Counted from the first letter of the stretch, positions 43,271 through 54,300 are shown. The stretch is DNA of 64,000 nt from Gammaproteobacteria bacterium (GCA_018826295.1 JAHJZX010000057.1:50761-114760), one strand, 5' to 3'. The notes: a model not told the origin generated them from the sequence alone. Program-made: numbers and translations.

Positions 43271-43501
43271 ATGGCGCAAATCACTATTTATCTGGATGAC
43301 GAGCTAATCCAGCAGGTAAAACAATCTGCGGCTGAAGCGAAGGTATCGCAAAGCCAGTGGATTGCCGATCTTATTCGGCAACATTGTCATACTGACTGGC
43401 CTTTAGCTGTACGAGAATTGGCCGGTAGCTGGAACGTATTTCCTGAGCAATAGGAAATACGCGCTGAACAAGGTAAAGACCTTCCGCGAGAGCCGCTATG
43501 A
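43271..43501 (+). pseudogene. Ribbon-helix-helix antitoxin gene interrupted by an in-frame amber codon
   Basis: ATG 43271 has GGAGGTGCTG directly before it. The frame gives a 60-residue protein (MAQITIYLDDELIQQVKQSA...) that stops at TAG 43451-43453. After the TAG the same frame continues E-I-R-A-E-Q-G-K-D-L-P-R-E-P-L to TGA 43499-43501. That is the usual C-terminal tail of this CopG/RHH antitoxin family, which normally reads DFP-x-x-EEIR-x-x-x-GxDxPREPL. So the toxin-binding tail is cut off. No toxin gene follows. The DNA-binding half may still be made. Confidence 0.8.
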
Positions 43502-43675
43502 TTTTTGGGCTAAATCCTTTAAATAGCGTTCTTACTTTGCCTGCTTACCATTGCAATAAAACCTCTTTGTGAAGAATTTTGCCACTGCGCCGGATTGACT
43601 AAAAACCCTGCTCAAAGCCCTTGCTGGCGCTTATACAACCCGCCAGAATAGCGCTACTTTGCTGCAGAGGTGGTT

Positions 43676-44299
43676 ATGGTTAATCTGGCGTTGCTGGGCG
43701 CGTTTATTCCGACGTTCTTATTTGTCTCGGTTACGCCGGGTATGTGTATGACCCTGGCGATGACGTTGGGCATGAGCCAGGGCGTGCGCCGTACGTTGTG
43801 GATGATGTGGGGCGAAATGCTGGGCGTGGCGCTGGTAGCCATACTGGCGGTATGCGGCGTGGCAGCTATTATGCTGCAATTTCCGGCTGTGTTTCAGTGG
43901 TTTAAAATAGCCGGTGCCTGCTATCTGGGCTATATCGGTGTGCAAATGTGGCGCGCCAAAGGCAAACTGGCACTACCACAACCGGGTGAACTGCCGGCGT
44001 TAATGACGCGGCGCACCTTGTTTAGCCAGGGCTTTGTTACCGCAGTGTCTAACCCCAAAGGCTGGGCCTTTCATATGGCGCTGTTGCCGCCGTTTATCGA
44101 CAGCCAACTGGCATTCTGGCCGCAGCTGCTGGTACTGGTGGTGATCATTATTTTGCTGGAGTTCGGCTCTATGCTGCTGTACGCCAGTGGCGGCAAAGCG
44201 TTGGCGTTGTTTTTTAGCAAAACCAATCGCGTGCAGTATTTAAACCGCATCGGCGCCAGCCTGATGTTTGGCGTGGCGCTATGGATGCTGCTGGGCTAA
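43676..44299 (+). CDS. LysE family translocator
   Basis: 207 residues from ATG 43676 (AGAGGTGG upstream; GTG 43670 adds two). Six hydrophobic helices; FIPTFLFVSVTPGMCMTLAMTLGMSQGVRRTLW matches the LysE/RhtB TPGP-like signature and VSNPKGWAFHMALLPPFID the central NPK motif. It exports an amino acid or derivative. It converges on the ABC-F gene with an 11-base gap. Confidence 0.9.
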   Translation: MVNLALLGAFIPTFLFVSVTPGMCMTLAMTLGMSQGVRRTLWMMWGEMLGVALVAILAVCGVAAIMLQFPAVFQWFKIAGACYLGYIGVQMWRAKGKLALPQPGELPALMTRRTLFSQGFVTAVSNPKGWAFHMALLPPFIDSQLAFWPQLLVLVVIIILLEFGSMLLYASGGKALALFFSKTNRVQYLNRIGASLMFGVALWMLLG

Positions 44300-44310
44300 C
44301 ACTGCGCCGG

Positions 44311-45855
44311 TTAAAGTTGTAACACAGTGTCTATGCCTAACTGGTCAATAAAGTACTGGTCGTGGCTGACGACGACAAAACCAGCCGGATACTGACACAA
44401 CGCCTGTGCCAGCAATTGCTTGGCAGCCAAATCCAGATGATTATCCGGCTCGTCCAGTAACAGCAGGCTGTTGCCGTGCTGGCTTACCATCAGCATGGCT
44501 AATTTCATGCGTTCGCCGCCGCTGAGTACTGCTGTGGGTTTTAAGGCATTATCTGCCCTGAAGCCGGCGCTGGCCAGTAGGGTGCGCGCCGTGGTGATTG
44601 TGAGCGTGGGGCAGTGCCGGCGCAGGTTATCCAACGCGGTTAGCTCCGGCTTGAGTAAGCTGAAATGTTGATCCAGATATTGCACCTCGCTGTTGCAGTG
44701 CAGCAGGCCACCGGCCGGTGCCACAGTGCCGGCCAGTGTTTGCAGCAGGGTAGATTTTCCGCTGCCGTTACGGCCTTGCACATGCACGCGTTGCTTAGTG
44801 TGCCAATGAAAATTCAGCGGCTGGCGATGGCCATAGGCCAGTTGCAGCCCGCTGGCAATAAGCCGTTTTTTAGTGCAGCTTGGCACTGCGGCGCGCAGGT
44901 AAAACTGCTGCGCTTTAATGACCTCTTGTTGTGCTTTTAGTTGCTGCAATTGCTGCCGGGCGTGTTTTTGCTGTTGTTGCTCCTGAGTGCGTCGCGCTGA
45001 AGCGGCAGTTTGCGCGCGGTTTTTCTGGTAATCCAGCAGTATTGCCGCCTGACTGCCGCGACGTTTCTCACCCTGCTGTTGCCGCTTGGCGGCGCGCTCT
45101 GCCGCAGCCTGAGCCCGACGTTGTTGTTGCGCTACTTTGCGCTCTGCCTGCTGACGCTGCTGCTGCAATGCGCAGTGCTGCAATAAATGTTGCTGTTGGT
45201 AAAACTCATAGTTGCCGCCATAACGGGTTAACCCGTTACCAGACAACTCGTGGATCACCGTGACGTGTTGCAGTAACTGCCGGTCATGGCTTATCAGCAA
45301 AATGGCACTGTTTGGCCGCGCCAGAAAGTCGGCTATTTTTTGGCTTAACCAGTTGCGGCCTGCTGCGTCAAGATGGTTGGATGGTTCATCCAGGATCAGC
45401 AGCGGCCGCTGTTGATAAAAAGCCCACCACAGCCGCAAGTGATTAAGCTGACCGCCGCTTAAGCTGCCACAGCATTGCTGCACCTCCGGTGCCGCATTAA
45501 TTTGTTGCAGCTCGCGGCAAAGGTCATCGGCCAGCTGCCAATGGCCATCAATAATGCTCAGGGTTTCAGTATCACATTGGCCGTTAGCCAGTTGCTGCAA
45601 TGCGTTAAGTTTGTCGCTGATGCCAAGTAAATCGCCAAGGCTGAGCTGCTGCCATAACGGCGGCGGCAGCTGTGGCAGCAAATAGCATGCAGAGGCTAGC
45701 TGCTGCGCTAATTGCGCGGCCAGTACAGATTTACCGGAGCCGTTGCGGCCAATCAGCGCACTGAGGCCGCTATCAAGTGTTAGCTGAATATTACTGTACA
45801 GCTTATCGCCATTGGCCAGGCTGAAGCTGCAAGGAGAAAAGGTAAATAACGGCAT
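44311..45855 (-). CDS. ABC-F family ATP-binding protein
   Basis: 514 residues from ATG 45855, which has AGGAGGC just before it; the frame is open to 45915. Two ATP-binding cassettes: Walker A GRNGSGKS in both, signatures GSLSGGQ and VLSGGER, and Walker B LLILDEPSNHLD and LLLLDEPDNHLD. A charged Gln/Arg-rich coiled linker (about 225-315) separates them. No membrane domain. ABC-F proteins act on the ribosome or in antibiotic tolerance; this shorter, Gln-rich form resembles Uup/YheS relatives of unassigned role. Confidence 0.9.
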   Translation of the reverse strand: MPLFTFSPCSFSLANGDKLYSNIQLTLDSGLSALIGRNGSGKSVLAAQLAQQLASACYLLPQLPPPLWQQLSLGDLLGISDKLNALQQLANGQCDTETLSIIDGHWQLADDLCRELQQINAAPEVQQCCGSLSGGQLNHLRLWWAFYQQRPLLILDEPSNHLDAAGRNWLSQKIADFLARPNSAILLISHDRQLLQHVTVIHELSGNGLTRYGGNYEFYQQQHLLQHCALQQQRQQAERKVAQQQRRAQAAAERAAKRQQQGEKRRGSQAAILLDYQKNRAQTAASARRTQEQQQQKHARQQLQQLKAQQEVIKAQQFYLRAAVPSCTKKRLIASGLQLAYGHRQPLNFHWHTKQRVHVQGRNGSGKSTLLQTLAGTVAPAGGLLHCNSEVQYLDQHFSLLKPELTALDNLRRHCPTLTITTARTLLASAGFRADNALKPTAVLSGGERMKLAMLMVSQHGNSLLLLDEPDNHLDLAAKQLLAQALCQYPAGFVVVSHDQYFIDQLGIDTVLQL

Positions 45856-46079
45856 AGTGCCTCCTGAGAGTTCAGGGGCGGGCAACGCATAGCAGTAAGG
45901 TAATGCTGATAGCAACCTGAGCGTAATAAACCCACTAACCCTGATAAGTCCAAAGTGAAAATTGACGGCTAATCAGGATTTAGTTGTTCATTTCAGTCGG
46001 GTGCTCCGGTAAGTAAGAAGTAAAAGCGGCGAAATTATAACCTGTTTCACCGCGATAACAACACTGGAATTGCTTTACG

Positions 46080-47159
46080 TTAAGGCTTGGCGCTGTTGAG
46101 CGCATGAATAGCAAAACTACCCAACCAGTGGCCGCCTTCGTAACTGTCGCCAATCAGGTTGGGGTAGGAATATGCCAGATGCTGGTCGGCAACTGTGCGC
46201 AAATGCGCGTACTGCGGGTACTGCCCGGCCAGTGCATACAGGTTCCAGCCGCGGCTAAAGTTTAAGCCATCTAAGTGCACCAGCTTGCCATCGGTTCTGT
46301 CAGCCACCTGGCCTACTGCCAGACTAAAGTCCGGGCTGGCCAGTTGTGGCATAAAACCGCTAAGCCAGAGTAAGAATTGCTCGGCCGGCAAAATGCGCTG
46401 CATCAGGCCAATTTCTTCCAGGCAGGGCGAGATAAAGTCATAACCGCTGGGTTCCCAGCTTATGGGGCAGTTTTTGTCTTGCAGGTAAAAGTCTTTTGCC
46501 CGTTGGGTAATTAACTGCTGTAGCGCAGTGTGCTGGCGGTTTACCGCATAATCGTAGGCGAAACTTAAACCAAAGGCGGTATTAGTGTGCTCACCCACCC
46601 GCACCGGATATAACAACCGGGGTAAAAAGCCGAGATAGCGTTCAACAATCAGATCGGCCAGCGGCTGCAAGTTAGCGGCCAGTTGCGCCGCCATCGGATC
46701 TTGCCAGCTATGCAGTTCATCCGATAATTTCAACAGCCAGGCCCAGCCGTATGTGCGTTCGAACGAGGCATTAATGTCTTTGCTGAAAAACGCCACTTCC
46801 TGTGCCACTTTATCTGCCGTTAAATTACGACTGAGTATGGCTTTAACCTCAGCCGCTTGAGCTAAATCGGGAAACTGCCGCAATAGCGTAACCAGCGACC
46901 AGTAACCATGCACAGCGCTGTGCCAGTCGAAGCAGCCGTAAAAGATTGGGTGGACTACCGATGGTGGTTGTAAATCGGCCGTGCTGGCCAGCACCCAGCC
47001 GGTTTTGTAAGGGTAGGGCGTTTCAACGCAATGCAGCGGCAGGCTAACCAGCTTATTGGCTTCGGCCAGGTTGAGTGTATGGCTGTTTTGTGCCATGGCT
47101 TTACCTGCCAGACAAGCGGATAACAACAGCATGTTGGATAATATTGTTTTTAGTTTCAT
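46080..47159 (-). CDS. DUF2891 family secreted protein
   Basis: 359 residues from ATG 47159 with a signal peptide ending KAMAQ. HPIFYGCFDWHSAVHGYWSLVTLLRQFP and the later GYDFISPCLEEIGLMQRIL and SYEGGHWLGSFAIHAL segments match DUF2891, predicted to be an (alpha/alpha) barrel like some glycan-active enzymes. It starts 4 bases after the DUF502 gene, so the two are probably co-transcribed. Confidence 0.85.
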   Translation of the reverse strand: MKLKTILSNMLLLSACLAGKAMAQNSHTLNLAEANKLVSLPLHCVETPYPYKTGWVLASTADLQPPSVVHPIFYGCFDWHSAVHGYWSLVTLLRQFPDLAQAAEVKAILSRNLTADKVAQEVAFFSKDINASFERTYGWAWLLKLSDELHSWQDPMAAQLAANLQPLADLIVERYLGFLPRLLYPVRVGEHTNTAFGLSFAYDYAVNRQHTALQQLITQRAKDFYLQDKNCPISWEPSGYDFISPCLEEIGLMQRILPAEQFLLWLSGFMPQLASPDFSLAVGQVADRTDGKLVHLDGLNFSRGWNLYALAGQYPQYAHLRTVADQHLAYSYPNLIGDSYEGGHWLGSFAIHALNSAKP

Positions 47160-47163
47160 GATG

Positions 47164-47769
47164 TTAATTTTTCCTCGCTGTTTTACTGCTACCCAAGCCA
47201 GCACTTAGCGTCAGTTGCAATGCCTCAGCCGGTTTCATATCAATATTACGGGTACAGCTGCGCGGGACTATCACGGTGTAACCACCCACGTTGTAGGCCA
47301 TCGGAATAAACACCGCCAGTTGCTCATCCTGCATTAGCGACGACATGCGATCATCCGGCTGGCCGCCTTGTTTGGTAATAATGCCAATCAATTCAATTTC
47401 AGTGCCGGGTAGCTTTACCATCACCACTGAGCCATCGGCAAAGTTTTTGCCTGACATCAGCTCGATAATATCCTGCAACATGCCGTAAATCTGGCTGGTG
47501 CCGGGTAGCTTAAGCATAATTTTGCCGGGTAGTTGCCATAGCCAGTTAAAACCCGACCAACGCGTGCTGTAACCGATAACCATACATAGCAGCACAAAAG
47601 CTAATATTGCCATACCAGGCCAATACCAGCTGCCGGGCAGCACCAGCTTTAGCAGTGGTGCCAGGCCGGTTTCCACGGTTAGCAGTAACCAGCGCAGCAG
47701 TTCTACGGTGATGATCAGCGGCAGCACTATAGCCAAACCGGTTAATAAACTTTTAACGACAACTTTCAT
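47164..47769 (-). CDS. DUF502 family membrane protein
   Basis: 201 residues with two membrane helices (about 7-30 and 48-68). PGKIMLKLPGTSQIYGMLQDIIELMSGKNFADGSVVMVKLPGTEIELIGIIT and VFIPMAYNVGGYTVIVPRS are characteristic of DUF502. Function unknown. Lies directly upstream of DUF2891. Confidence 0.88.
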   Translation of the reverse strand: MKVVVKSLLTGLAIVLPLIITVELLRWLLLTVETGLAPLLKLVLPGSWYWPGMAILAFVLLCMVIGYSTRWSGFNWLWQLPGKIMLKLPGTSQIYGMLQDIIELMSGKNFADGSVVMVKLPGTEIELIGIITKQGGQPDDRMSSLMQDEQLAVFIPMAYNVGGYTVIVPRSCTRNIDMKPAEALQLTLSAGLGSSKTARKN

Positions 47770-47852
47770 ATAGCCCCTTTTCGGCTTGGTACGGTATTGG
47801 CCCGACAGGCAGTAGATTAAAGCAATCTGTTATGGTTGTCAGGCCAAAGGGC

Positions 47853-50234
47853 TTATCTGTTTTCCAGCCGGTTGTAATCTAGCCAGCCGCTGTCTACCGG
47901 ATGCTGGCGCATAAACTGCCGGTTTAGCTGATCACTAAAGGCCCAAAAGTCGGCGGCCGTGCGCCTTACGGCAAAATTACCCAGTAGTTTGTGGTAATCC
48001 TGCTCGGTTTGTAGTTGTTGCGCTTGTACCACCAGTTTGGCTAAGTCGGCTTCTTTTAGCCGCCAAAAGGCATTGGGGTAGCTGCCCAGCAGGCCGTACA
48101 CCAATGTCATATTGTCATCTGCCAGGTTACGGTTGTCGGCTTCGCTAAACAGGCTATTAACGTTGTAATGCGCGCTGTTGCGCAGCAAGGTAAACGGCTG
48201 TGGTTCGCCGCCTGCGTCAGGCTCTATCACTATCATCGTCAGCTCGGGCAAAATAGACGCGGCTTTGCCACTGATGTTGGCTAACTGCTGCAGCAGTGCC
48301 AGGCTGTTACGGCTGAGTTTGGCATGTTTTAATTGATAGCGCTGTGGCTGCACCTTGGCTAAATGCTTAGCAAATAATTGATATAGTTCAGCTTTGTGCT
48401 TGTCCGTGCTAAAGCTTAAGCCACTGGGCTGGGCAAAAGAATTAATGTCATCACGAATAAAGGCGGTGAGCTCGACACCGGCTTTTTGGTACCAGCTGTT
48501 AAATTCGCGCCGGCGCACCTCTGGCGGCAAAAACGCCAGAAAGTTCGACTCGCCCTCCATACGCAAAAAATCCATATACAGCCGGGTCATCAGCTGATGG
48601 CCGTAATTACCGTAGACATCAAAACCGGCGACCAGCAAATAATGGATACGCTCGAGCAGCGCATAGTCTATCACCCAGGCGGTTTTCGGCGCCTGGCCAA
48701 TCAGGCCTTTTACCACAGTGGCATTGTCAAAGTGGCGGAATATGGTCAGGCTGGCGTTGTCGTTGCTGCCATCACCCTGCCAAATGCCATTTAAGCTAAG
48801 ATGGCGGCCATCTTTTAGTGCCGTGTTAAGAAACTTGCTGCGCGCCCGCACATAGTTGCCCTGACGTTTGGCAAAGGCGGCCCAGCTAATTGCCAAAGCG
48901 CTGCTTTCTTTTTCTGCCGGTAAATGCAGGTTTTCGCGTTGTGACAGATAAAACGCCTCCACTTCAGCGCTGCTGGCCAGCTCGGGGGCAACAAAGTACA
49001 CCCAGAAATGGTCGTTTATCACGTTCAGCGCCACCTGGCCGCGGCACACCGGCCCTTTTATGTAGCCCATAATGGTGTTTTCGGCCCGTTCCAGCATAAA
49101 GCGATAACGGGCATTAACCGGTAACTGGGCAAAGGCGGTAAGCGGATTGGCGGCCACTTCTGGTTCGTAGCCGGGTAGCGTATTTACCTGATAATCAGCC
49201 TCAACAAACCACTGCTGCCATTTTGCCAGCAGGTCGGCGTTAATGTCGTAGGGTTGATGAGTCTTATTAACTATAGTGGCCGTTACAGGCTGCAGCCGGT
49301 AGTACACCCGGCTTACCTGCGGATCGTCAAACGGCCGGCGGCTGGCAATCACCTTAACCGGTGTGCCCGGAGGCGTGCTTGAACGCACCAGATCATAAAA
49401 CTGCGGTGTGCGGTTTTTTTTGCGTAAGGCGCCAAAATACAGCTGTGAGGTAAACAGGTGCTCGTAAATATAGCGCGCGCTGAGCTGCATTTTCAGGTTG
49501 TCGGCATTTAGCCATTGCTCCAGCTTAGCGACTTCGGCCAATTCATCAGCCGGCAGTGGTGGCGCGTCTGGCATGGCGGCGCCTTGTTTTAACCAGTCAA
49601 GCATTAAGCGGTGTTCGTCAGCGCTTAAGCCGGGCAAACCATAAGGCATTCCGGCCAACGGTTGGTTTTTGGCAAAGTGGTCAAATTCTTCAATAGTGGG
49701 GCAGCTTTGCTCACGATCCAAACTAAAATCGAACGGCTTGGGCAGGATATCGCCCTGCGGTAGTGGCTGCTGCTGTTTTAATAACAAAGAGCGCGCCAGT
49801 ACAGAGGCCTGGGTATTAGCAACGGCGCTTTGGCTGCGCTCATTTAGCAGCGGAAAAAAGCCACGTTCGCGCCACTGCTGTGTGCTGTCGGCATCAATAA
49901 ATAAGCGGTTAGGGGTAGCGGCCAGTAAACGGGTGCCATCGTAGACTTTTTCTTTATGTGCACCGCGCTCAATACCGGCAGTAGAAGACATATTTAACTG
50001 GCAGGGCGAGTCATAACAGGCATGGCACACCACACAGCGCGATTCGATAACCGGCTTAATATGCTGATTGTAATGCTGGTTTAGCGGGCTATCACCGGCG
50101 GGCGTGGCGCGGTTGCTTACCGCGGCTTTACCGTATTGCTGGTCTAAATCCAGGCTGGCCAGTGCCGCGCAGCCGGCGCAAATCAAAACACATAACAGCA
50201 AATATCTTTTCCAGCGATGAACAAAAATAGGCAT
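47853..50234 (-). CDS. cti: Fatty acid cis/trans isomerase
   Basis: 793 residues. An N-terminal hydrophobic signal (LLLCVLICAGCAALASL) sends it to the periplasm. The heme-c binding motif CVVCHACYDSPCQ near residue 70 is diagnostic for Cti, with GMPYGLPGLSADEHRLMLDWLKQGAAMP resembling a cytochrome-like segment. Cti converts cis to trans unsaturated acyl chains in membrane lipids without shifting the double bond, stiffening the membrane under solvent or heat stress. Single-gene unit. Confidence 0.95.
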   Translation of the reverse strand: MPIFVHRWKRYLLLCVLICAGCAALASLDLDQQYGKAAVSNRATPAGDSPLNQHYNQHIKPVIESRCVVCHACYDSPCQLNMSSTAGIERGAHKEKVYDGTRLLAATPNRLFIDADSTQQWRERGFFPLLNERSQSAVANTQASVLARSLLLKQQQPLPQGDILPKPFDFSLDREQSCPTIEEFDHFAKNQPLAGMPYGLPGLSADEHRLMLDWLKQGAAMPDAPPLPADELAEVAKLEQWLNADNLKMQLSARYIYEHLFTSQLYFGALRKKNRTPQFYDLVRSSTPPGTPVKVIASRRPFDDPQVSRVYYRLQPVTATIVNKTHQPYDINADLLAKWQQWFVEADYQVNTLPGYEPEVAANPLTAFAQLPVNARYRFMLERAENTIMGYIKGPVCRGQVALNVINDHFWVYFVAPELASSAEVEAFYLSQRENLHLPAEKESSALAISWAAFAKRQGNYVRARSKFLNTALKDGRHLSLNGIWQGDGSNDNASLTIFRHFDNATVVKGLIGQAPKTAWVIDYALLERIHYLLVAGFDVYGNYGHQLMTRLYMDFLRMEGESNFLAFLPPEVRRREFNSWYQKAGVELTAFIRDDINSFAQPSGLSFSTDKHKAELYQLFAKHLAKVQPQRYQLKHAKLSRNSLALLQQLANISGKAASILPELTMIVIEPDAGGEPQPFTLLRNSAHYNVNSLFSEADNRNLADDNMTLVYGLLGSYPNAFWRLKEADLAKLVVQAQQLQTEQDYHKLLGNFAVRRTAADFWAFSDQLNRQFMRQHPVDSGWLDYNRLENR

Positions 50235-50451
50235 AGTCGTTCCTGTCTGGTGTGGCTATATTGTCGTCAATGGTAACGTTTTAGCGATGAATATTCTAAC
50301 GATACAGCATGGCAGCTGCTGTTGCCGGCTGATATTGGCCAGCGGCTAGTCGCTTCGTTATCAACGGCTTTAGGCTGTAGCCAGGCTTGCGGTGGCGAGA
50401 AGGGTATTCTTGTCCGTACACTAATACCCTGGGCTGAAGCATATATTGCTG

Positions 50452-51123
50452 TTATTCGGTAGCCATAACACGTGCGCCGTTACGGTCTACCACAAGCAGA
50501 TAAGATGCTCCCGGTTCGGCAGAACATAAATCGAGCGCTTTACCAGCCACTTTAAGGCTGTTAGCGCAATTGTTTACTTCCAGATAAGCCGTCACTTGAC
50601 CTTTCTCGGTGCTTAATACGTTATTACCGTCAACCGACACAGCATAGTTAGCATCGGCAAATAAACGCACATTGAACGTGTCTGATTTAGTGTGTTGCTT
50701 TCTGGTAACAATCGACATTGTTTTGCCGCTTGTATCTTCCCAGGCGATTACCCACAGTTTCTCATCGTTATTTAACACTCTGGTGCTGCGTTCTTCGTTG
50801 TTTTTACTGATACTGTCCCTGACACCTACGTTGACTATATTGTTGATAGCCTTATAACTGTAGTGGTAAGGCGTGCCGACTGCATTGGCCGGTACATCCC
50901 GTGTCGCCAGATTGTCGGCATCAAACAGACCGCTGTAACCACCATTGAATGTGCGTTTGGCTACATGCAAATCTGCCATCTCACTCCAGGAATTGATCAG
51001 CGTAACACTGGCACTGTGTGTTAGCTTCTCTTCCAACTCATCCGAACTGCCGCTACAGCCGATCACTGCACTGGCAGCGCCGAATATCAATACAAAACCT
51101 AATCCCTTACTCATGTTCGCCAT
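50452..51123 (-). CDS. Lipoprotein, unknown function
   Basis: 223 residues from ATG 51123 (GGAG upstream). FGAASAVIGCSGSSDE provides a lipobox, so it is probably lipid-anchored. The mature part is beta-rich with repeated basic/polar strands (e.g. KTMSIVTRKQHTKSDTFNVRLFADANYAV) and no catalytic motif. It diverges from recC across about 260 bases. Confidence 0.6.
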   Translation of the reverse strand: MANMSKGLGFVLIFGAASAVIGCSGSSDELEEKLTHSASVTLINSWSEMADLHVAKRTFNGGYSGLFDADNLATRDVPANAVGTPYHYSYKAINNIVNVGVRDSISKNNEERSTRVLNNDEKLWVIAWEDTSGKTMSIVTRKQHTKSDTFNVRLFADANYAVSVDGNNVLSTEKGQVTAYLEVNNCANSLKVAGKALDLCSAEPGASYLLVVDRNGARVMATE

Positions 51124-51387
51124 CACGATCTCCATAAATTTAAGTAAAATCCAGCTAGCTGGCGTGCTGTTTTGCAACACTTTTTCCATTAGCAATACAG
51201 CCTTACATGCTCATCGGTAATGAAGTTGTCGAAAAAAGGTTAACACCGTGCTGTAAGCGCAGGGAAGTTGATAATTGTCTGCAAATTGTCAGGGTTAGCA
51301 GCTTAACGACTGGCATTTCACTGCCGCGTTCTCAAATGCAGGCCGCTGTGCTAACCTGCCAGCATGTTGTTTTGCCAGAGAATTCGT

Positions 51388-54300
51388 ATGCCAGAAGCCG
51401 GTTTTGTTGTCATTCACGCCAATCAGCTGGAAACGCTGCGTGAGCTGCTGGTGCAATGGCTGAGCAAAGATCCCGTGCCGGTGCTGGGTACTGAACAAAT
51501 TCTGGTGCAAAGTAACGGCATAGCGCAGTGGCTGAAAATGGCGCTGGCAGAAACCGCTAATGGCCACCCCGGCATTGCCGCCGGCTTAAAAGTAGAGCTG
51601 CCCAACCAGTTTGTCTGGCAGCTGTACCGGGCGGTGCTGGGCGACGACATTCCTACCAGCCTGCCGTACGACAAAATGAACCTGAGCTGGCGCTTATTGG
51701 GCATGCTGCCGCAGCTGACCGATGCGGTGTATCAACCACTGCAACGCTATTTGCAGGACGACAGCGATGGCCGCAAAAGCTATCAGCTGGCACTGCGTTT
51801 AGCCGATTTGTTTGACCAATATCAGGTATACCGTGCCGATTGGCTGCAAAGCTGGCGCAGTGGCAGCAATGTGTTACCCAACAGCAAAAAACAACAGGTG
51901 GCGGACGATCAATTATGGCAACCGGCGTTGTGGCGTTTGCTGCAAAGCCAGATGGCCAGCGTGGTGGGGGAGTTGGCATTTTCCAGCCGTGCTGACGTGC
52001 ACAGTACGGCACTGCAGGCGTTGCAACAGGGTAAGCTGGCGCGGCCAGACTTACTGCCCGATCGCATTGTGGTATTCGGGGTGTCGTCGCTGCCACAACA
52101 AACGGTAGAGCTGCTGGCGGCGCTGGGCGCACAGCGTCAGGTACTGCTGAGCGTGCTTAACCCGTGCCGGCATTTTTGGGGCGACATTTCCGCCGCTAAA
52201 GATGACGTACGCGCGGCGCAAAAACGCCATGGCCGCAAACCTGGCCTGCCGCCGGTGCTGGATACCGATGCCCTGTATTTGCATGCGCCGATATTGCTGG
52301 CCAGTTTGGGTAAGCAGGGCCGTGATTATATCAGCCTGTTGGATGCTTTTGACCACAGCGAACAGTATCAGCACTGGTTTAACGGCCGTATCGATTTGTT
52401 CTCTGAGCCGGTAGCCGATGTTGCGGCTTTACCGCTGTTAGCCCAGCTGCAGCAAGACATGCTGGAGCTTAACCCGACACCGCAGCCACCGCGGTTGTTA
52501 GCTGCCGATGACGCTAGTATTAGTTTTCATATTGCCCATAGCCGCCAGCGCGAAGTGGAAATTTTGCAGGACAACCTGATCGCCGCCTTTGCCGCCGACC
52601 CACAGCTAAAGCCGCGCGATGTGATCATTATGACGCCCGATATCAGCCAGTATCAAAGCCATGTGCATGCCGTGTTTGGCCGCCTGGCGCATGATGATGC
52701 GCGTTTTTTGCCTTACACCCTGGCCGATCAAAGCCTGCGCGGCAGCCAGCCGTTAATGCTGGCGCTGGAGTACCTGCTGGATTTACCCGGCCAGCGTTTT
52801 AGTTTAAGTGATGTCTGTGACTTACTCGATGTGCCGGCCATTCAGCGCCGCTTTGGTATTAACAATGAAGCACTGCCGCAATTACGGCTATGGCTGACCG
52901 AAGCCGGTGTGCGCTGGGGGCTGGATGCGCAGCAGCGCGCCAGCCTGGACCTGGCCGCGCCCGGCAACAGCTACAGCTGGATGTTTGCTATAGAGCGGAT
53001 GTTACTCGGTTTTGCTATTGGTGATGTGCCGCTGTGGCAAGACCGCGCGCCCTATGCCGAGGTGGCGGGCTTGGCCGCCGCCGAGCTGGGGCCGGTATTG
53101 CAATTTATTCAGCAGTTAAAACGCTGGCATCTGCTGTTATCCGGCCAAACCGGGCATAGTCTGAGCGGTTGGCAGCAACTGCTGCTAAGCGACAACGGCT
53201 TGCTGCACAGCATGTTCGATTTTAGCGATGAGCAAGACCAACTGATATACGCCCGCTTAACCGAAGCCATTACAACGCTGGTGGCCGCAGGCCAAAGTGG
53301 TGATTTCAGCGCCACTGTGCCGTTAGCGGTATTGCGCGACGCCTGGCTGGAACAAGCTGGCAGCAGCGGCTTAAGTCAGCGCTTTTTAGCCGGCAGCCTG
53401 ACTTTTTCTACCTTAATGCCAATGCGCGCCATTCCGTTTAAGCGCATTTATTTGCTGGGCCTTAACGATGGCGATTACCCGCGCTCGCGTATGCGCGATG
53501 ATTTTGACTTAATGGCCAATGATTATCGCCCCGGCGACCGCTCACGCCGTGATGACGACCGCTACCTGTTTTTAGAAGCGCTGCTCAGTGCGCGTGCAGC
53601 CTTTTATTTAAGCTGGGTGGGGCGTGATATCCGCAACAACAGTGAACTGCCGCCCAGCGTACTGCTAAGCCAGCTGATGGACTTAGTCGACAGTGGCTGG
53701 CAGCATCCGTCCGGGCAAAAACCGTCCGTGGCGCTGTGTCACAGTTACCCGCTGCAGCCGTTTTCACGCCAGTACTTTAATGGCAACTACGCCACTTACG
53801 CCCATGAATGGCAGGGCGCCCATCAAACGTCTGCGCCGCTAATCGGCCACAGCGCGCCGTCGCCCGAGCTGCCGCTGTTAACCTTGCGCCTGCTGGACGA
53901 TTTTCTGGCCAATCCGTGCCGGCATTATTTGCAGCAGCGCTTTAAAACCCGCTTTTACCGCAGCGAGCTGGCTAGCGAAGACGCCGAACCCTTTGCGTTA
54001 AATACGCTGGAGCTGTATCAGCTAAAACAGCAGCTGTTGCAGCAGCTGTTAATTGAGCCCGAGCTCGACGTCGACACCGCTATGGCGCAACTGGCGCGCG
54101 AAGCCAAACTGCCACTGGCGTTATTTGGCAGTTTAAGCGCGGCTGAAATTGGCCGCGAAGCTAAGGTGGTATTTGCCCGTTACCGTGCCAGCGGTATCGA
54201 CTGGCAGCGCCGCGCTACGCCGCTAAAACTGATGCTTAACCCGGCGGGCATTATGCTGCAGGACAGCTTAACTAATGTCTATCAAAGCCCCTCTGGCCAG

